Shown here piece after piece: positions 1-6,251 of a stretch of 7,037 nucleotides of DNA. How positions within the stretch are numbered: position 1 is the first letter of the stretch; each line of letters starts with the position of its first letter. Under the pieces are notes generated by a model. The model was not told where the DNA came from. It searched no databases and was given only the letters and a program-made list of their open reading frames with translations. Position numbers and translations under genes: made by a program. The DNA comes from Candidatus Zixiibacteriota bacterium (GTDB lineage Bacteria; Zixibacteria; MSB-5A5; GN15; FEB-12). Location: positions 1 to 7,037 of the forward strand of contig JAUVAR010000139.1 of the NCBI GenBank assembly GCA_030591625.1, given 5' to 3'.

Positions 1-200
1 ACTACAACCACTCAATTTGGTCACATGATGTTTCCACCAAAAAAGACACTATGAAGATATCATATATGATGGGATATGGTGGTAGCTTTGTAGCCTTCTT
101 GCCTGGTGATGTCATTCTTATTCGATTTTGGGATAAAATAGATTATGACGTTGATCCACTAATCAAGGCCATAAAAGAAATAGGAACTACTATCAAATAG
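1..200 (+). CDS. Serine hydrolase (beta-lactamase-like), C-terminal fragment
   Basis: Codons read in frame from base 3 to a TAG at 198-200 give about 65 residues; the start lies outside the window. The segment MGYGGSFVAFLPGDVILIR resembles the C-terminal strand region of class C beta-lactamase/penicillin-binding-protein-like serine hydrolases. There a Gly-rich motif of the H/Y-x-G-G type closes the active site and is followed by a strand ending in a hydrophobic 'LPGDVILIRFWD' type sequence and a final helix. The catalytic SxxK and YxN motifs would be upstream and are not visible, so activity cannot be judged. Proteins of this fold act as esterases, peptidases or amidases in the periplasm; which applies here is unknown. 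It is separated by 390 bases from the next convincing gene, so it is probably not in the same transcript. The family call is moderately sure. Confidence 0.6.
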   Translation, partial: YNHSIWSHDVSTKKDTMKISYMMGYGGSFVAFLPGDVILIRFWDKIDYDVDPLIKAIKEIGTTIK

Positions 201-590
201 AGTTGTTGATAGCAGTCGATCGGTCAAAGTGAATTGCAATCCCATCTACAGTTCGTTGGATAGTGATTACCCTGTGAGTGAGACAGTTGAAGTGTTTACT
301 TAAGAATATTAGAAGCTTTAATGCGAATACATGTAACTCCGGCTGATGTAAATACTGGTAGAAATGTCAGGATAATCGGGAAATAAGAATCAAAGAATGA
401 ACAATGAAATTAAGAAAGTGAAATTACAAAAAAATAATTGCCAGAGAACAAGCTATGGTTTAGTTTTCAACTACAGATGCCCGAAATTTCTGAAGAGATA
501 CACAGTGTTGTACTCTGGATCGCAATGGAAGCAGGCTTGGTGCTGTGAAATAACGAGGCGTATTGACTTTGTGGAAATAGAAAATATCTG
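201..590. other. AT-rich gap without a convincing gene
   Basis: These 390 bases lie between the serine hydrolase stop and the MBOAT start. Two weak reading frames are present: a 21-codon ORF at 321-386 (ATG to TAA, with AGAAG five bases before the ATG; it starts MRIHVTPADVNTGR) and the 64-codon ORF described separately. Neither matches a family I recognise. No terminator-like hairpin with a T-run follows the stop at 200. A TTGAAG at 287-292 has no good -10 element at the right distance. The promoter of the MBOAT unit must lie here or farther upstream, but I cannot place it. Confidence 0.5.
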
Positions 591-591
591 A
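397..591 (+). CDS. Doubtful small ORF overlapping the MBOAT start
   Basis: This frame encodes 64 residues from ATG 397 to TGA 589-591. It is basic, contains four Cys (one CC pair) and shows no membrane segment, signal peptide or motif I recognise. The Shine-Dalgarno context is poor. The only argument for it is its position: its stop overlaps the MBOAT ATG by one base (TGATG), the arrangement used in translational coupling, and the MBOAT start itself has no clear ribosome binding site. Against it, the composition looks like translated non-coding DNA, and it could equally be a chance ORF or the remnant of a lost gene. Confidence 0.25.
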   Translation: MNNEIKKVKLQKNNCQRTSYGLVFNYRCPKFLKRYTVLYSGSQWKQAWCCEITRRIDFVEIENI

Positions 592-2030
592 TGCTCTTTA
601 ACTCGATTGACTTTGCCATATTTGTTCCGATAGTCTTCATTCTCTACTGGTTCGTAACCAATAAGAACCGAAGAGTTCAGAACATTCTTCTCCTTATCGT
701 CAGTTATATATTTTACGGTTGGTGGGATTGGCGATTCCTATCGTTAATACTGTTTAGTTCGTTGGTTGATTATTGTGTTGGGATAGCGCTGTCACAAACA
801 GATGTGCAGAGAAGAAGGCAATTACTTTTATTGACAAGTATTGCGGTAAATCTGGGCTTCCTCGGTTTTTTCAAATATTACAATTTCTTCCTTGATAATT
901 TTGTTGAGGCTTTCACTTTCTGTGGATATACAATGGACCCGCAGAGGTTGCAGATCATACTACCAGTTGGAATCAGTTTTTATACGTTTCAAACCCTTAG
1001 CTATTCCATAGATGTTTACAGGCGCAAACTTGAGCCAACACGAGATATTGTTGCGTTTTTTGCGTTTGTGAGTTTTTTCCCTCAGCTTGTAGCCGGACCT
1101 ATTGAAAGAGCAAAAAACCTACTGCCTCAGTTCTACAAGCGTAGAGTCTTTGTTTATGACAAAGCAGTTGATGGGTTGCGTCAAATTCTCTGGGGTTTAT
1201 TTAAAAAGATCGTAATTGCTGATAATTGTGCGATCCACGCAAACTTGATTTTTGACAATTACACCGACTACTCGGGTAGCACTTTAGTCTTGGGTGCTGT
1301 CTTCTTTGCTTTTCAAATCTATGGCGACTTTTCGGGTTATTCAGATATTGCTATTGGGACCGCACGACTATTCGGCTTTAATCTAATGAGGAACTTTGCA
1401 TTCCCCTATTTCTCAAGAGATATTGCTGAGTTCTGGCGCAGATGGCACATATCACTTTCAAGTTGGTTCCGAGATTATGTCTATATTCCCCTTGGTGGTA
1501 GTCAAGTAGGTGGAGTTTGGCTGAAAATTCGAAACATATTTGTGATCTTTATCGTGAGTGGTTTTTGGCATGGCGCAAATTGGACGTTCATTGCTTGGGG
1601 TGCCTTGAACGCAGCCTACTTCCTTCCTTTGATGCTACTTCGCAAGAATAGAGCTAATACAGATATAGCCGCAGAGGGGCATTTGTTACCAAGTATCAAA
1701 GAGGTCCTTCAGATCGGGCTAACTTTTAGTCTTACGCTGATAGCTTGGATACTTTTCAGGGCTGATTCAGTGTATGTAGCTGTACACTATTTCCTTGGGA
1801 TATTCTCATGGTCTCTGTTTTCGTTGCCTGAAGTCTTCCCAAGGACGGCTCTACTACTCATTGTGTTATTAACGTGTGTGGAGTGGTTGCAGAGAGAGAG
1901 GCCACATGCCTTGCACCTTGATGGGTCACAGATTCCAGGTGCAGTGCGATGGGGTATCTACGTCGGGATAATAATCGCTATTATGTCTCTAGGCGGTGGT
2001 CAGCAACAGTTCATTTATTTCCAATTTTGA
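591..2030 (+). CDS. MBOAT family O-acyltransferase (AlgI-like)
   Basis: This is a 479-residue polytopic inner-membrane protein, close to the usual 460-520 residues of AlgI/DltB-type MBOATs. The N-terminus MLFNSIDFAIF is typical of the family and supports the ATG at 591. Signature stretches are LPVGISFYTFQTLSY (124-138), QLVAGPIERAKNLLPQ (165-180), QIYGDFSGYSDIA (242-254), FWRRWHISLSSWFRDYVYIPLGG (281-303, His286) and VSGFWHGANW (322-331, His327). The last His corresponds to the catalytic His of the family. Such proteins pass acyl groups, usually acetyl, from a cytoplasmic donor across the membrane to a periplasmic acceptor or partner protein that modifies a polysaccharide. The SGNH-type gene 12 bases downstream is the expected partner. 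The polymer and acyl group cannot be read from the sequence; alginate is only the best-known example, and no alginate biosynthesis gene is visible. The family assignment is very sure. Confidence 0.95.
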   Translation: MLFNSIDFAIFVPIVFILYWFVTNKNRRVQNILLLIVSYIFYGWWDWRFLSLILFSSLVDYCVGIALSQTDVQRRRQLLLLTSIAVNLGFLGFFKYYNFFLDNFVEAFTFCGYTMDPQRLQIILPVGISFYTFQTLSYSIDVYRRKLEPTRDIVAFFAFVSFFPQLVAGPIERAKNLLPQFYKRRVFVYDKAVDGLRQILWGLFKKIVIADNCAIHANLIFDNYTDYSGSTLVLGAVFFAFQIYGDFSGYSDIAIGTARLFGFNLMRNFAFPYFSRDIAEFWRRWHISLSSWFRDYVYIPLGGSQVGGVWLKIRNIFVIFIVSGFWHGANWTFIAWGALNAAYFLPLMLLRKNRANTDIAAEGHLLPSIKEVLQIGLTFSLTLIAWILFRADSVYVAVHYFLGIFSWSLFSLPEVFPRTALLLIVLLTCVEWLQRERPHALHLDGSQIPGAVRWGIYVGIIIAIMSLGGGQQQFIYFQF

Positions 2031-2042
2031 TATGGGGTTTCG

Positions 2043-2951
2043 ATGAGCACTTTTCTGTCAAAGGTTACGTATTTTGCCACATTTTGCATAGTCGTCGTGG
2101 TGGCTTTAGTTTTGGGAATATATCTACTCGAGTCAGGCGTTGTTACTTTTGATTTGCCGTCAAACAAGACCATTCTGGTTGTTGGTAATTCATTCACTGA
2201 GTGTTCCATAAATGACAATATTCTGACGAACGTATCCAACATGTCACAAAGTGGCGAAGGCTATTTCTATTCGTACTTAAAGGTAAAGCAAATACTAAAG
2301 CGGAATCCGCAGATCGATACACTTGTCATCGGTTATTCTTATGAGTGTCTATCAAAGAGTAGAGAGGCATGGTTCGGAAGTACCAACTTTATTAGGTCAA
2401 AAGTACCCTCTTATTTCTTTCTATTTGATAGCGACGACCTTTGGAGCATGTTCACAACGAATCCTTACGATCTGCTTTATTCTGTACCTCGCTCAATTCA
2501 TATCGGACTTGTTGCGACCATTAAGTATGCGTTATCAAATCAGAGTATGTCCAGTTGGGGGGGGTATCTGTTCATTGAAGAGGAAGAACTCGAGCAAGCC
2601 AGGGCTCTTTATATTGCGGACAAGAAAAATGATCCAGTGGAGTTTTCGCCGATTCAGAAAAAGTACTTGGTGAAGATATTCAATTTGGCCAGTTCTTATG
2701 ACGTCAAGGTAATCTTACTCGCTACACCAATACATCCTATCTTGGAGAGTGGTTTAGCGAAGTATAAGGATCACTATTACTCTTTTGCAGAACAACAATT
2801 GCACGGGGCAGTACTGATTAATCACTCGAGCTTCGATATCCCTGAATCAGGTTATTATGACTTAGAGCACATCAACCACAAGGGTGCCACATTGTATTCG
2901 GAATACATTAAACAGTATGGGTTTGCCAGTTTACTACATGACAAGGAATAG
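2043..2951 (+). CDS. Membrane-anchored SGNH-like protein, probable MBOAT partner
   Basis: This 302-residue protein has one N-terminal membrane segment (about 8-29) followed by a periplasmic domain. Block I of the SGNH fold is visible as VVGNSFTECSIND (46-58; nucleophile candidate Ser50), and block V as DLEHINHKGA (273-282; Asp273 and His276 in a DxxH motif). The core strand DTLVIGYSYE follows at about 92-101. This matches the layout of AlgJ/AlgX/DltD-like proteins and of the SGNH proteins often encoded next to MBOATs, which take the acyl group delivered by the MBOAT and place it on the glycan, or act as acyl esterases. The gene starts 12 bases after the MBOAT stop with a GGGG at 2034-2037 as the likely ribosome binding site, so the two are probably co-transcribed. 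An eight-G run interrupts the AT-rich coding sequence at residues 172-174 (Trp-Gly-Gly). The fold is fairly sure; acetyltransferase versus esterase is open. Confidence 0.8.
   Translation: MSTFLSKVTYFATFCIVVVVALVLGIYLLESGVVTFDLPSNKTILVVGNSFTECSINDNILTNVSNMSQSGEGYFYSYLKVKQILKRNPQIDTLVIGYSYECLSKSREAWFGSTNFIRSKVPSYFFLFDSDDLWSMFTTNPYDLLYSVPRSIHIGLVATIKYALSNQSMSSWGGYLFIEEEELEQARALYIADKKNDPVEFSPIQKKYLVKIFNLASSYDVKVILLATPIHPILESGLAKYKDHYYSFAEQQLHGAVLINHSSFDIPESGYYDLEHINHKGATLYSEYIKQYGFASLLHDKE
2557..2564 (+). repeat. G8 homopolymer inside the SGNH gene
   Basis: Eight consecutive G bases form part of codons TGG GGG GGG (Trp172-Gly173-Gly174) in an otherwise AT-rich gene. The frame is intact as given. 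Gain or loss of one G would truncate the protein before its DxxH motif. Confidence 0.9.
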
Positions 2952-3351
2952 GGCAGGCGTTATAGCACGAATTCCACGATGACAATTAACGAGCTTGCAA
3001 CAGCAATCAACCATTCAATCACAACCGGAAGGCATATCGAAACTAACTAATCATCATTAACACCCCGTATTTCCGTCAAATCCTGCCGTATTGTTTATGA
3101 ATTTCCCACGAGATGACTGACATGCAGTGATGGAGTCATTCTTTGCTACTTTTAGACTGAATTGATCTATCATGAAAGATATTAAACAAGAGAGGATGCG
3201 GAACTTAAGATATTTGACTATATTGAATTGTTGTATAATCATAAACGTCGTCATTTGAACTTAAGCTGCAAGAGTCAGACTGAATTTGAGCTGATGACAA
3301 AACCAACTTAACTTGCTCTCCGTTTTTTTTGTGGGAAGTCCAGAATAACTT
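2952..3351. other. AT-rich intergenic region
   Basis: This 400-base stretch is markedly AT-rich (about 28% GC by hand count for 3181-3240). I find no convincing gene on either strand. A 23-codon ORF at 2979-3050 and a minus-strand frame at 3057-3254 have no recognisable content. No hairpin followed by a T-run marks the end of the MBOAT/SGNH unit. A run of eight T at 3323-3330 lies 21 bases before the deacetylase start but has no stem before it. A 9-bp direct repeat, GAACTTAAG, occurs at 3201-3209 and 3257-3265. A candidate promoter is listed separately. The size of the gap suggests the deacetylase is transcribed on its own. Confidence 0.6.
3214..3239 (+). promoter_or_regulatory. Weak candidate promoter for the deacetylase
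   Basis: A perfect TATAAT at 3234-3239 is preceded by TTGACT at 3214-3219. The 14-base spacer is shorter than the usual 16-18, so the pair is imperfect; there is also no TGn extension before the -10. It would give a leader of about 105 bases before the ATG at 3352. In DNA this AT-rich such matches arise by chance. Confidence 0.22.
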
Positions 3352-4428
3352 ATGAAGGCTCAATACAAGGATTTTGCTAAGAAGATTCTATATTACGGCG
3401 GGTACTATTCCCTGCAAGAGCGTTTGCATGCGCCGTCAGAACATCGCCTACTGATTATCATGTATCACAATATTGTGACCGATCAAGACCAGCGATCACA
3501 CTGGTTCCTGAAGGGCACTCCGTCTGAATCCCAGTTTGAGGCCGTGTTAACCACCCTCAAGAAGCATTATCGGGTAATTTCGGTTGAAGATGCTGTGCAA
3601 GAGATCAGGGAAGTCGGGAAACTCAAAGAGAGAAGCGCTGCCATTACGTTTGATGATGGCTACAGGTCAACATACTCAATTGTCTTTCCACTGCTGCAAC
3701 GTCTTGGCGTAACGGCCACCGTTTACCCTTACATTGATTGGATAGACGGACAAATAACACCGTGGTGGTTTATTTTAGCCGGAATGATTAATCAATGTGA
3801 ACTGACCCTGAAGGAAATCGGCAAAATTGAGACGGTCTTGGGAAATTCGGTTGGACTAGATGCGAACTCGTTGAAGGTTCCAGCCGACGCAAGGTGGGCG
3901 CTACTGGGGAGTATAAAGACGATTATGATGCGTATGAATGACGAGATTCGCAACCAAATCATAGGGGAACTTCATGGTTTCCTACCCGATGGACGGGATG
4001 ACCTTTTCGGTTTGTACGATTCAATGACCTGGGAGCATGTTAAAGAAATGAGTGCACACGGTATTCGCTTTGGAGCCCATACCTGCTCTCACACCAACCT
4101 CTCGCATGTCACTCTTGAAACTGCCGAACGTGAGATCATCGAATCGAAACACATTATAGAAAACCACCTTGGAGTCAAAGTCACTGGATTTGCCTATCCA
4201 TACGGGTACGATGTGGCCGGATACCAACGGTTCAAACCAATGCTGGAGAAAAACGGTTTTCGCTACGCTTGTACGAGTTGGCCCGGTTATGTCGATACGG
4301 CGTCCGACTCATATCTGTTAGATCGTATTGGCCTGCCTAATACTTCATCGTCTGCAATCCTGGCTCGAACGCTCAGCCTGGATTATTGCTTCAAACCTGA
4401 GCATTCAAACGTACCGAGCGATACGTGA
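3352..4428 (+). CDS. Polysaccharide deacetylase family protein (CE4/NodB)
   Basis: This 358-residue protein carries the NodB homology domain. It shows MYHNI (37-41), TFDDGY (99-104; Asp101 as probable base, Asp102 as metal ligand), the metal-binding HTCSH (243-247; His243 and His247), FAYPYG (280-285), and LLDRIGLP (322-329). All metal ligands expected of an active CE4 enzyme are present. These enzymes hydrolyse N-acetyl (sometimes O-acetyl) groups on glycans such as poly-N-acetylglucosamine, chitin oligomers, peptidoglycan or capsule precursors. The roughly 140 residues between TFDDGY and HTCSH are longer than in compact CE4 enzymes and include a Trp-rich PWWF stretch (137-140) and a helical-looking insertion. 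I see no clear signal peptide or membrane anchor, so a cytoplasmic or peripheral location is possible. ATG 3352 is the only reasonable start; its ribosome binding site is poor (GGGAAG about 13 bases upstream). The family is sure, the substrate is not. Confidence 0.92.
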   Translation: MKAQYKDFAKKILYYGGYYSLQERLHAPSEHRLLIIMYHNIVTDQDQRSHWFLKGTPSESQFEAVLTTLKKHYRVISVEDAVQEIREVGKLKERSAAITFDDGYRSTYSIVFPLLQRLGVTATVYPYIDWIDGQITPWWFILAGMINQCELTLKEIGKIETVLGNSVGLDANSLKVPADARWALLGSIKTIMMRMNDEIRNQIIGELHGFLPDGRDDLFGLYDSMTWEHVKEMSAHGIRFGAHTCSHTNLSHVTLETAEREIIESKHIIENHLGVKVTGFAYPYGYDVAGYQRFKPMLEKNGFRYACTSWPGYVDTASDSYLLDRIGLPNTSSSAILARTLSLDYCFKPEHSNVPSDT

Positions 4429-4540
4429 TTTGACAATCATCCTCTGAATATATTTCGTACGCCCTAAGTTTCAGCTCATTTTTCAGATTTACCTTCGTTT
4501 TTAGTCCTGAAGTCGTAGATTTCAACGCCTCTCACGCAGG

Positions 4541-4562
4541 TCTCTAAGAAACCACTTAGAGA
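4541..4562. repeat. Perfect 8-bp inverted repeat (hairpin)
   Basis: TCTCTAAG (4541-4548) and CTTAGAGA (4555-4562) are exact reverse complements around the six-base loop AAACCA. No T-run follows on either strand, so it is not a classic rho-independent terminator. It lies 112 bases after the deacetylase stop and just before the decayed gene. It may slow 3' exonuclease, bind a protein as an operator, or be a relic of a mobile-element end. Confidence 0.6.
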
Positions 4563-4566
4563 ATGA

Positions 4567-4971
4567 TTGCAGCCCGGGAACGAAGATAGCTGTCTCATTC
4601 TATTAGTATTACCTCAGAAAGCAGCTATTCATGACATGAAGAGTGTCGAAAAATATTCAAGATATATCAACAGAGATTTCTTTTGTGACTTCCCCCAAAG
4701 AACCATGTTTCTATTTATTTTGTATGGTTCAATTTTTGTTCTGAGTGCGGTTGGGCTTGAAATGTTGGGAGGTTGGTAAGCTTATCTGCATGGAAAGGAC
4801 AACGCTATGTTCTGTATACTTTACACTATTGAAGAACTCCCCGAGATGCTTGGAGTTATCGTGTTGATTTACGCACTTCTACCTTATATTGGAAGTGAGT
4901 TTAGCGGTTTTGTGCTTACATTTAACAGTGAAATGCGAAAGACAATGTCTGCCGATAAGATGGACTGCTAA
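4567..4971 (+). pseudogene. Decayed membrane-protein gene with in-frame stop
   Basis: A single reading frame continues across a TAA at 4777-4779. Before it, residues from about 4636 on read FPQRTMFLFILYGSIFVLSA and then VGLEMLGGW. After it, AYLHGKDNAMFCILYTIEEL is followed by PEMLGVIVLIYALLPYIGSE, ending at TAA 4969-4971. Both halves resemble consecutive parts of a small multi-pass membrane protein family I know only as hypothetical, with a GxxxxEMLGG segment, a short HGxxN loop and an EE-x-x-EMLG-x-x-x-x-IYALL helix. The stop sits where I would expect a Tyr (TAT or TAC to TAA). The N-terminal part is missing: a TGA at 4564-4566 closes the frame upstream and no plausible start with a ribosome binding site is seen. 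I therefore call it a 5'-truncated, nonsense-interrupted pseudogene. Alternatives are two small membrane peptides (the second could start at ATG 4807) or a sequencing error at the stop. Base 4567 is simply the first codon after the upstream stop. Confidence 0.55.
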
Positions 4972-5233
4972 ATGGTTGTCCATCAGCTCTGCGTGTTTGA
5001 AGCTAATCAAATTAGTGCAAAGATGATAATTATGCAGGGAGAACCTCGCACATCCCCTGCTACCAACGGTAACAGAGCAACCGATATTGATTCGAATCGA
5101 TACCTGGTGCCTTTTCACCTGAAAATCGGGGAAAAACCAGTTTTCATGTTAACCTTCAAAATGATTCTACTTGACTAATCGCTCGCCAGACAATTGAATT
5201 GAGCAGGAACAAGTCTTTGAAAAGTGAGTGAAT
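4972..5233. other. Gap before the second SGNH gene
   Basis: A frame directly after the pseudogene stop (ATG 4972 to TAA 5176-5178) would encode 68 residues with no recognisable motif; it is probably chance or decayed sequence. A promoter candidate near its end is listed separately. I see no RNA gene here. Confidence 0.4.
5171..5199 (+). promoter_or_regulatory. Candidate sigma-70-type promoter
   Basis: TTGACT (5171-5176, five of six consensus bases) and TTGAAT (5194-5199, four of six) are separated by exactly 17 bases. Transcription would start near 5206, about 25-30 bases before the SGNH-like gene, which suits a gene transcribed on its own. Confidence 0.35.
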
Positions 5234-6124
5234 ATGTCTAAATGGATCATAGCGTTATTAGTAATCTCTATTCTCGGTAATGTTGTAGGACTCTATTTTG
5301 CCTACAAGTATATTAAGGTCAGTCGTAAGTCAAACCATGCTCAGTGGGAGCTTAAGCAGGCTCATCAAATGGTGTCCGGACTTACAGAGAAGCTTGATAA
5401 GTTGCATCCTTATCGGATGGTCTTTCTTCATCATTCCGTCGGTCGGGGTATTCTGGACCAGGGAGGACTACGTGATTCATTGCTCGCTATGGGAATCGTA
5501 GTCAAGGGAGCTACCTACGGAGATGAGATCGGACAGGAGACTGATATTGGTCACTGGCCCTCCAAGTTCAAAAACGATATTGACCGGATCCTGACCTTCA
5601 AGGCCCACCCTGACATGTACTACGGCGATAATACTATCAATGACATCGTGATGTTCAAATCCTGCTATCCAAACAGTCATATTGAATCAGATGGTACGGA
5701 GCCGGGCGAACCCGGTTCAAATGTTCGTTCGATAGCAAATTTCAAAGCCTCTCTATTGAGCATCAAAGAAACCATGATCGGTAAGCCGGAACAATTGTTT
5801 GTTTATATCACCGCTCCTCCTATGGTACCCAGGGGCTCTTCGCCCGATGCTGCCGCCCGTGCAATCAAGTTCAACCGATGGGTGCTGGAAGAATATTTGC
5901 CGGGTTATCAGAAAGAAAGCAACCTGGATAATTTACAGATTTTTGATTTGTTTGGATTATTATCTAATGACGAAGGATTCCTGAAAACCGAATACAGAAA
6001 ATCACCCGACACAGAGGATTCACATCCGAACGAATTAGCTAATAAGCAGGCCGCAGCTTCGTTTGTAGAACTCTTCCGGCCTCGGTGGGACAAACAACAG
6101 CAACAGGAAAGCGATACCAACTAA
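5234..6124 (+). CDS. Membrane-anchored SGNH-like hydrolase with HHSVG block
   Basis: From ATG 5234 the protein has 296 residues; GTG 5228 would add two, and neither start has a strong ribosome binding site. An N-terminal membrane segment (about 4-25) is followed by a charged, helical stretch (about 28-58) that could form a short coiled coil or stalk. The outer domain begins with VFLHHSVGRGIL (63-74), where Ser68 would be the block I nucleophile in place of the usual GDS. FKSCYPNS (141-148) corresponds to the oxyanion-hole block, and DSHPN (262-266, with His264) to the C-terminal Asp/His block. I recognise this as a diverged SGNH/GDSL-like family of exported proteins, usually of unknown substrate. 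An extracytoplasmic esterase or acyltransferase acting on surface glycan would fit the neighbourhood. The Gln-rich tail (about 287-291) is probably disordered. It is convergent with the VanZ-like gene, whose end lies 127 bases away. Fold fairly sure, function unknown. Confidence 0.7.
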   Translation: MSKWIIALLVISILGNVVGLYFAYKYIKVSRKSNHAQWELKQAHQMVSGLTEKLDKLHPYRMVFLHHSVGRGILDQGGLRDSLLAMGIVVKGATYGDEIGQETDIGHWPSKFKNDIDRILTFKAHPDMYYGDNTINDIVMFKSCYPNSHIESDGTEPGEPGSNVRSIANFKASLLSIKETMIGKPEQLFVYITAPPMVPRGSSPDAAARAIKFNRWVLEEYLPGYQKESNLDNLQIFDLFGLLSNDEGFLKTEYRKSPDTEDSHPNELANKQAAASFVELFRPRWDKQQQQESDTN

Positions 6125-6251
6125 CATCCTAAAATAAGATCGGGCTAGGTTATAGGTCTCAAGCAATCGACTTGCAGGCGTGCGGATGTAGTTAAGAGCC
6201 ATGACTGTGAGTGATATACATGATCAGATTGTCGATCAAGAAGTGTTTCGG

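Noticed and set aside
2323..2673. 116-residue ORF inside the SGNH gene in another frame
   Set aside because: It lies wholly within the better supported 2043-2951 gene and has no coherent motif.
3057..3254. 65-residue minus-strand ORF in the gap before the deacetylase
   Set aside because: No recognisable motif or ribosome binding site; AT-rich DNA easily gives such frames.
3201..3265. Direct repeat GAACTTAAG at 3201-3209 and 3257-3265 as an operator or repeat array
   Set aside because: Only two copies of nine bases at unequal context; chance is a sufficient explanation in this AT-rich gap.
3323..3330. T8 run as a terminator of the MBOAT/SGNH unit
   Set aside because: No stem of useful length precedes it, and it lies only 21 bases before the next start codon.
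4426..4440. Short hairpin TGATT-TGAC-AATCA at the deacetylase stop
   Set aside because: Five A/T-rich base pairs with no T-run are too weak for a terminator and expected by chance.
4972..5178. 68-residue ORF starting directly after the pseudogene stop
   Set aside because: It shares the pseudogene's frame but has no family-like sequence; its position after the stop is not enough to call a gene.
6125..6251. Bidirectional terminator between the convergent genes
   Set aside because: Only 4-5-bp stems are visible (such as TGATC at about 6220 with GATCA at about 6234), with no T-run on either strand.
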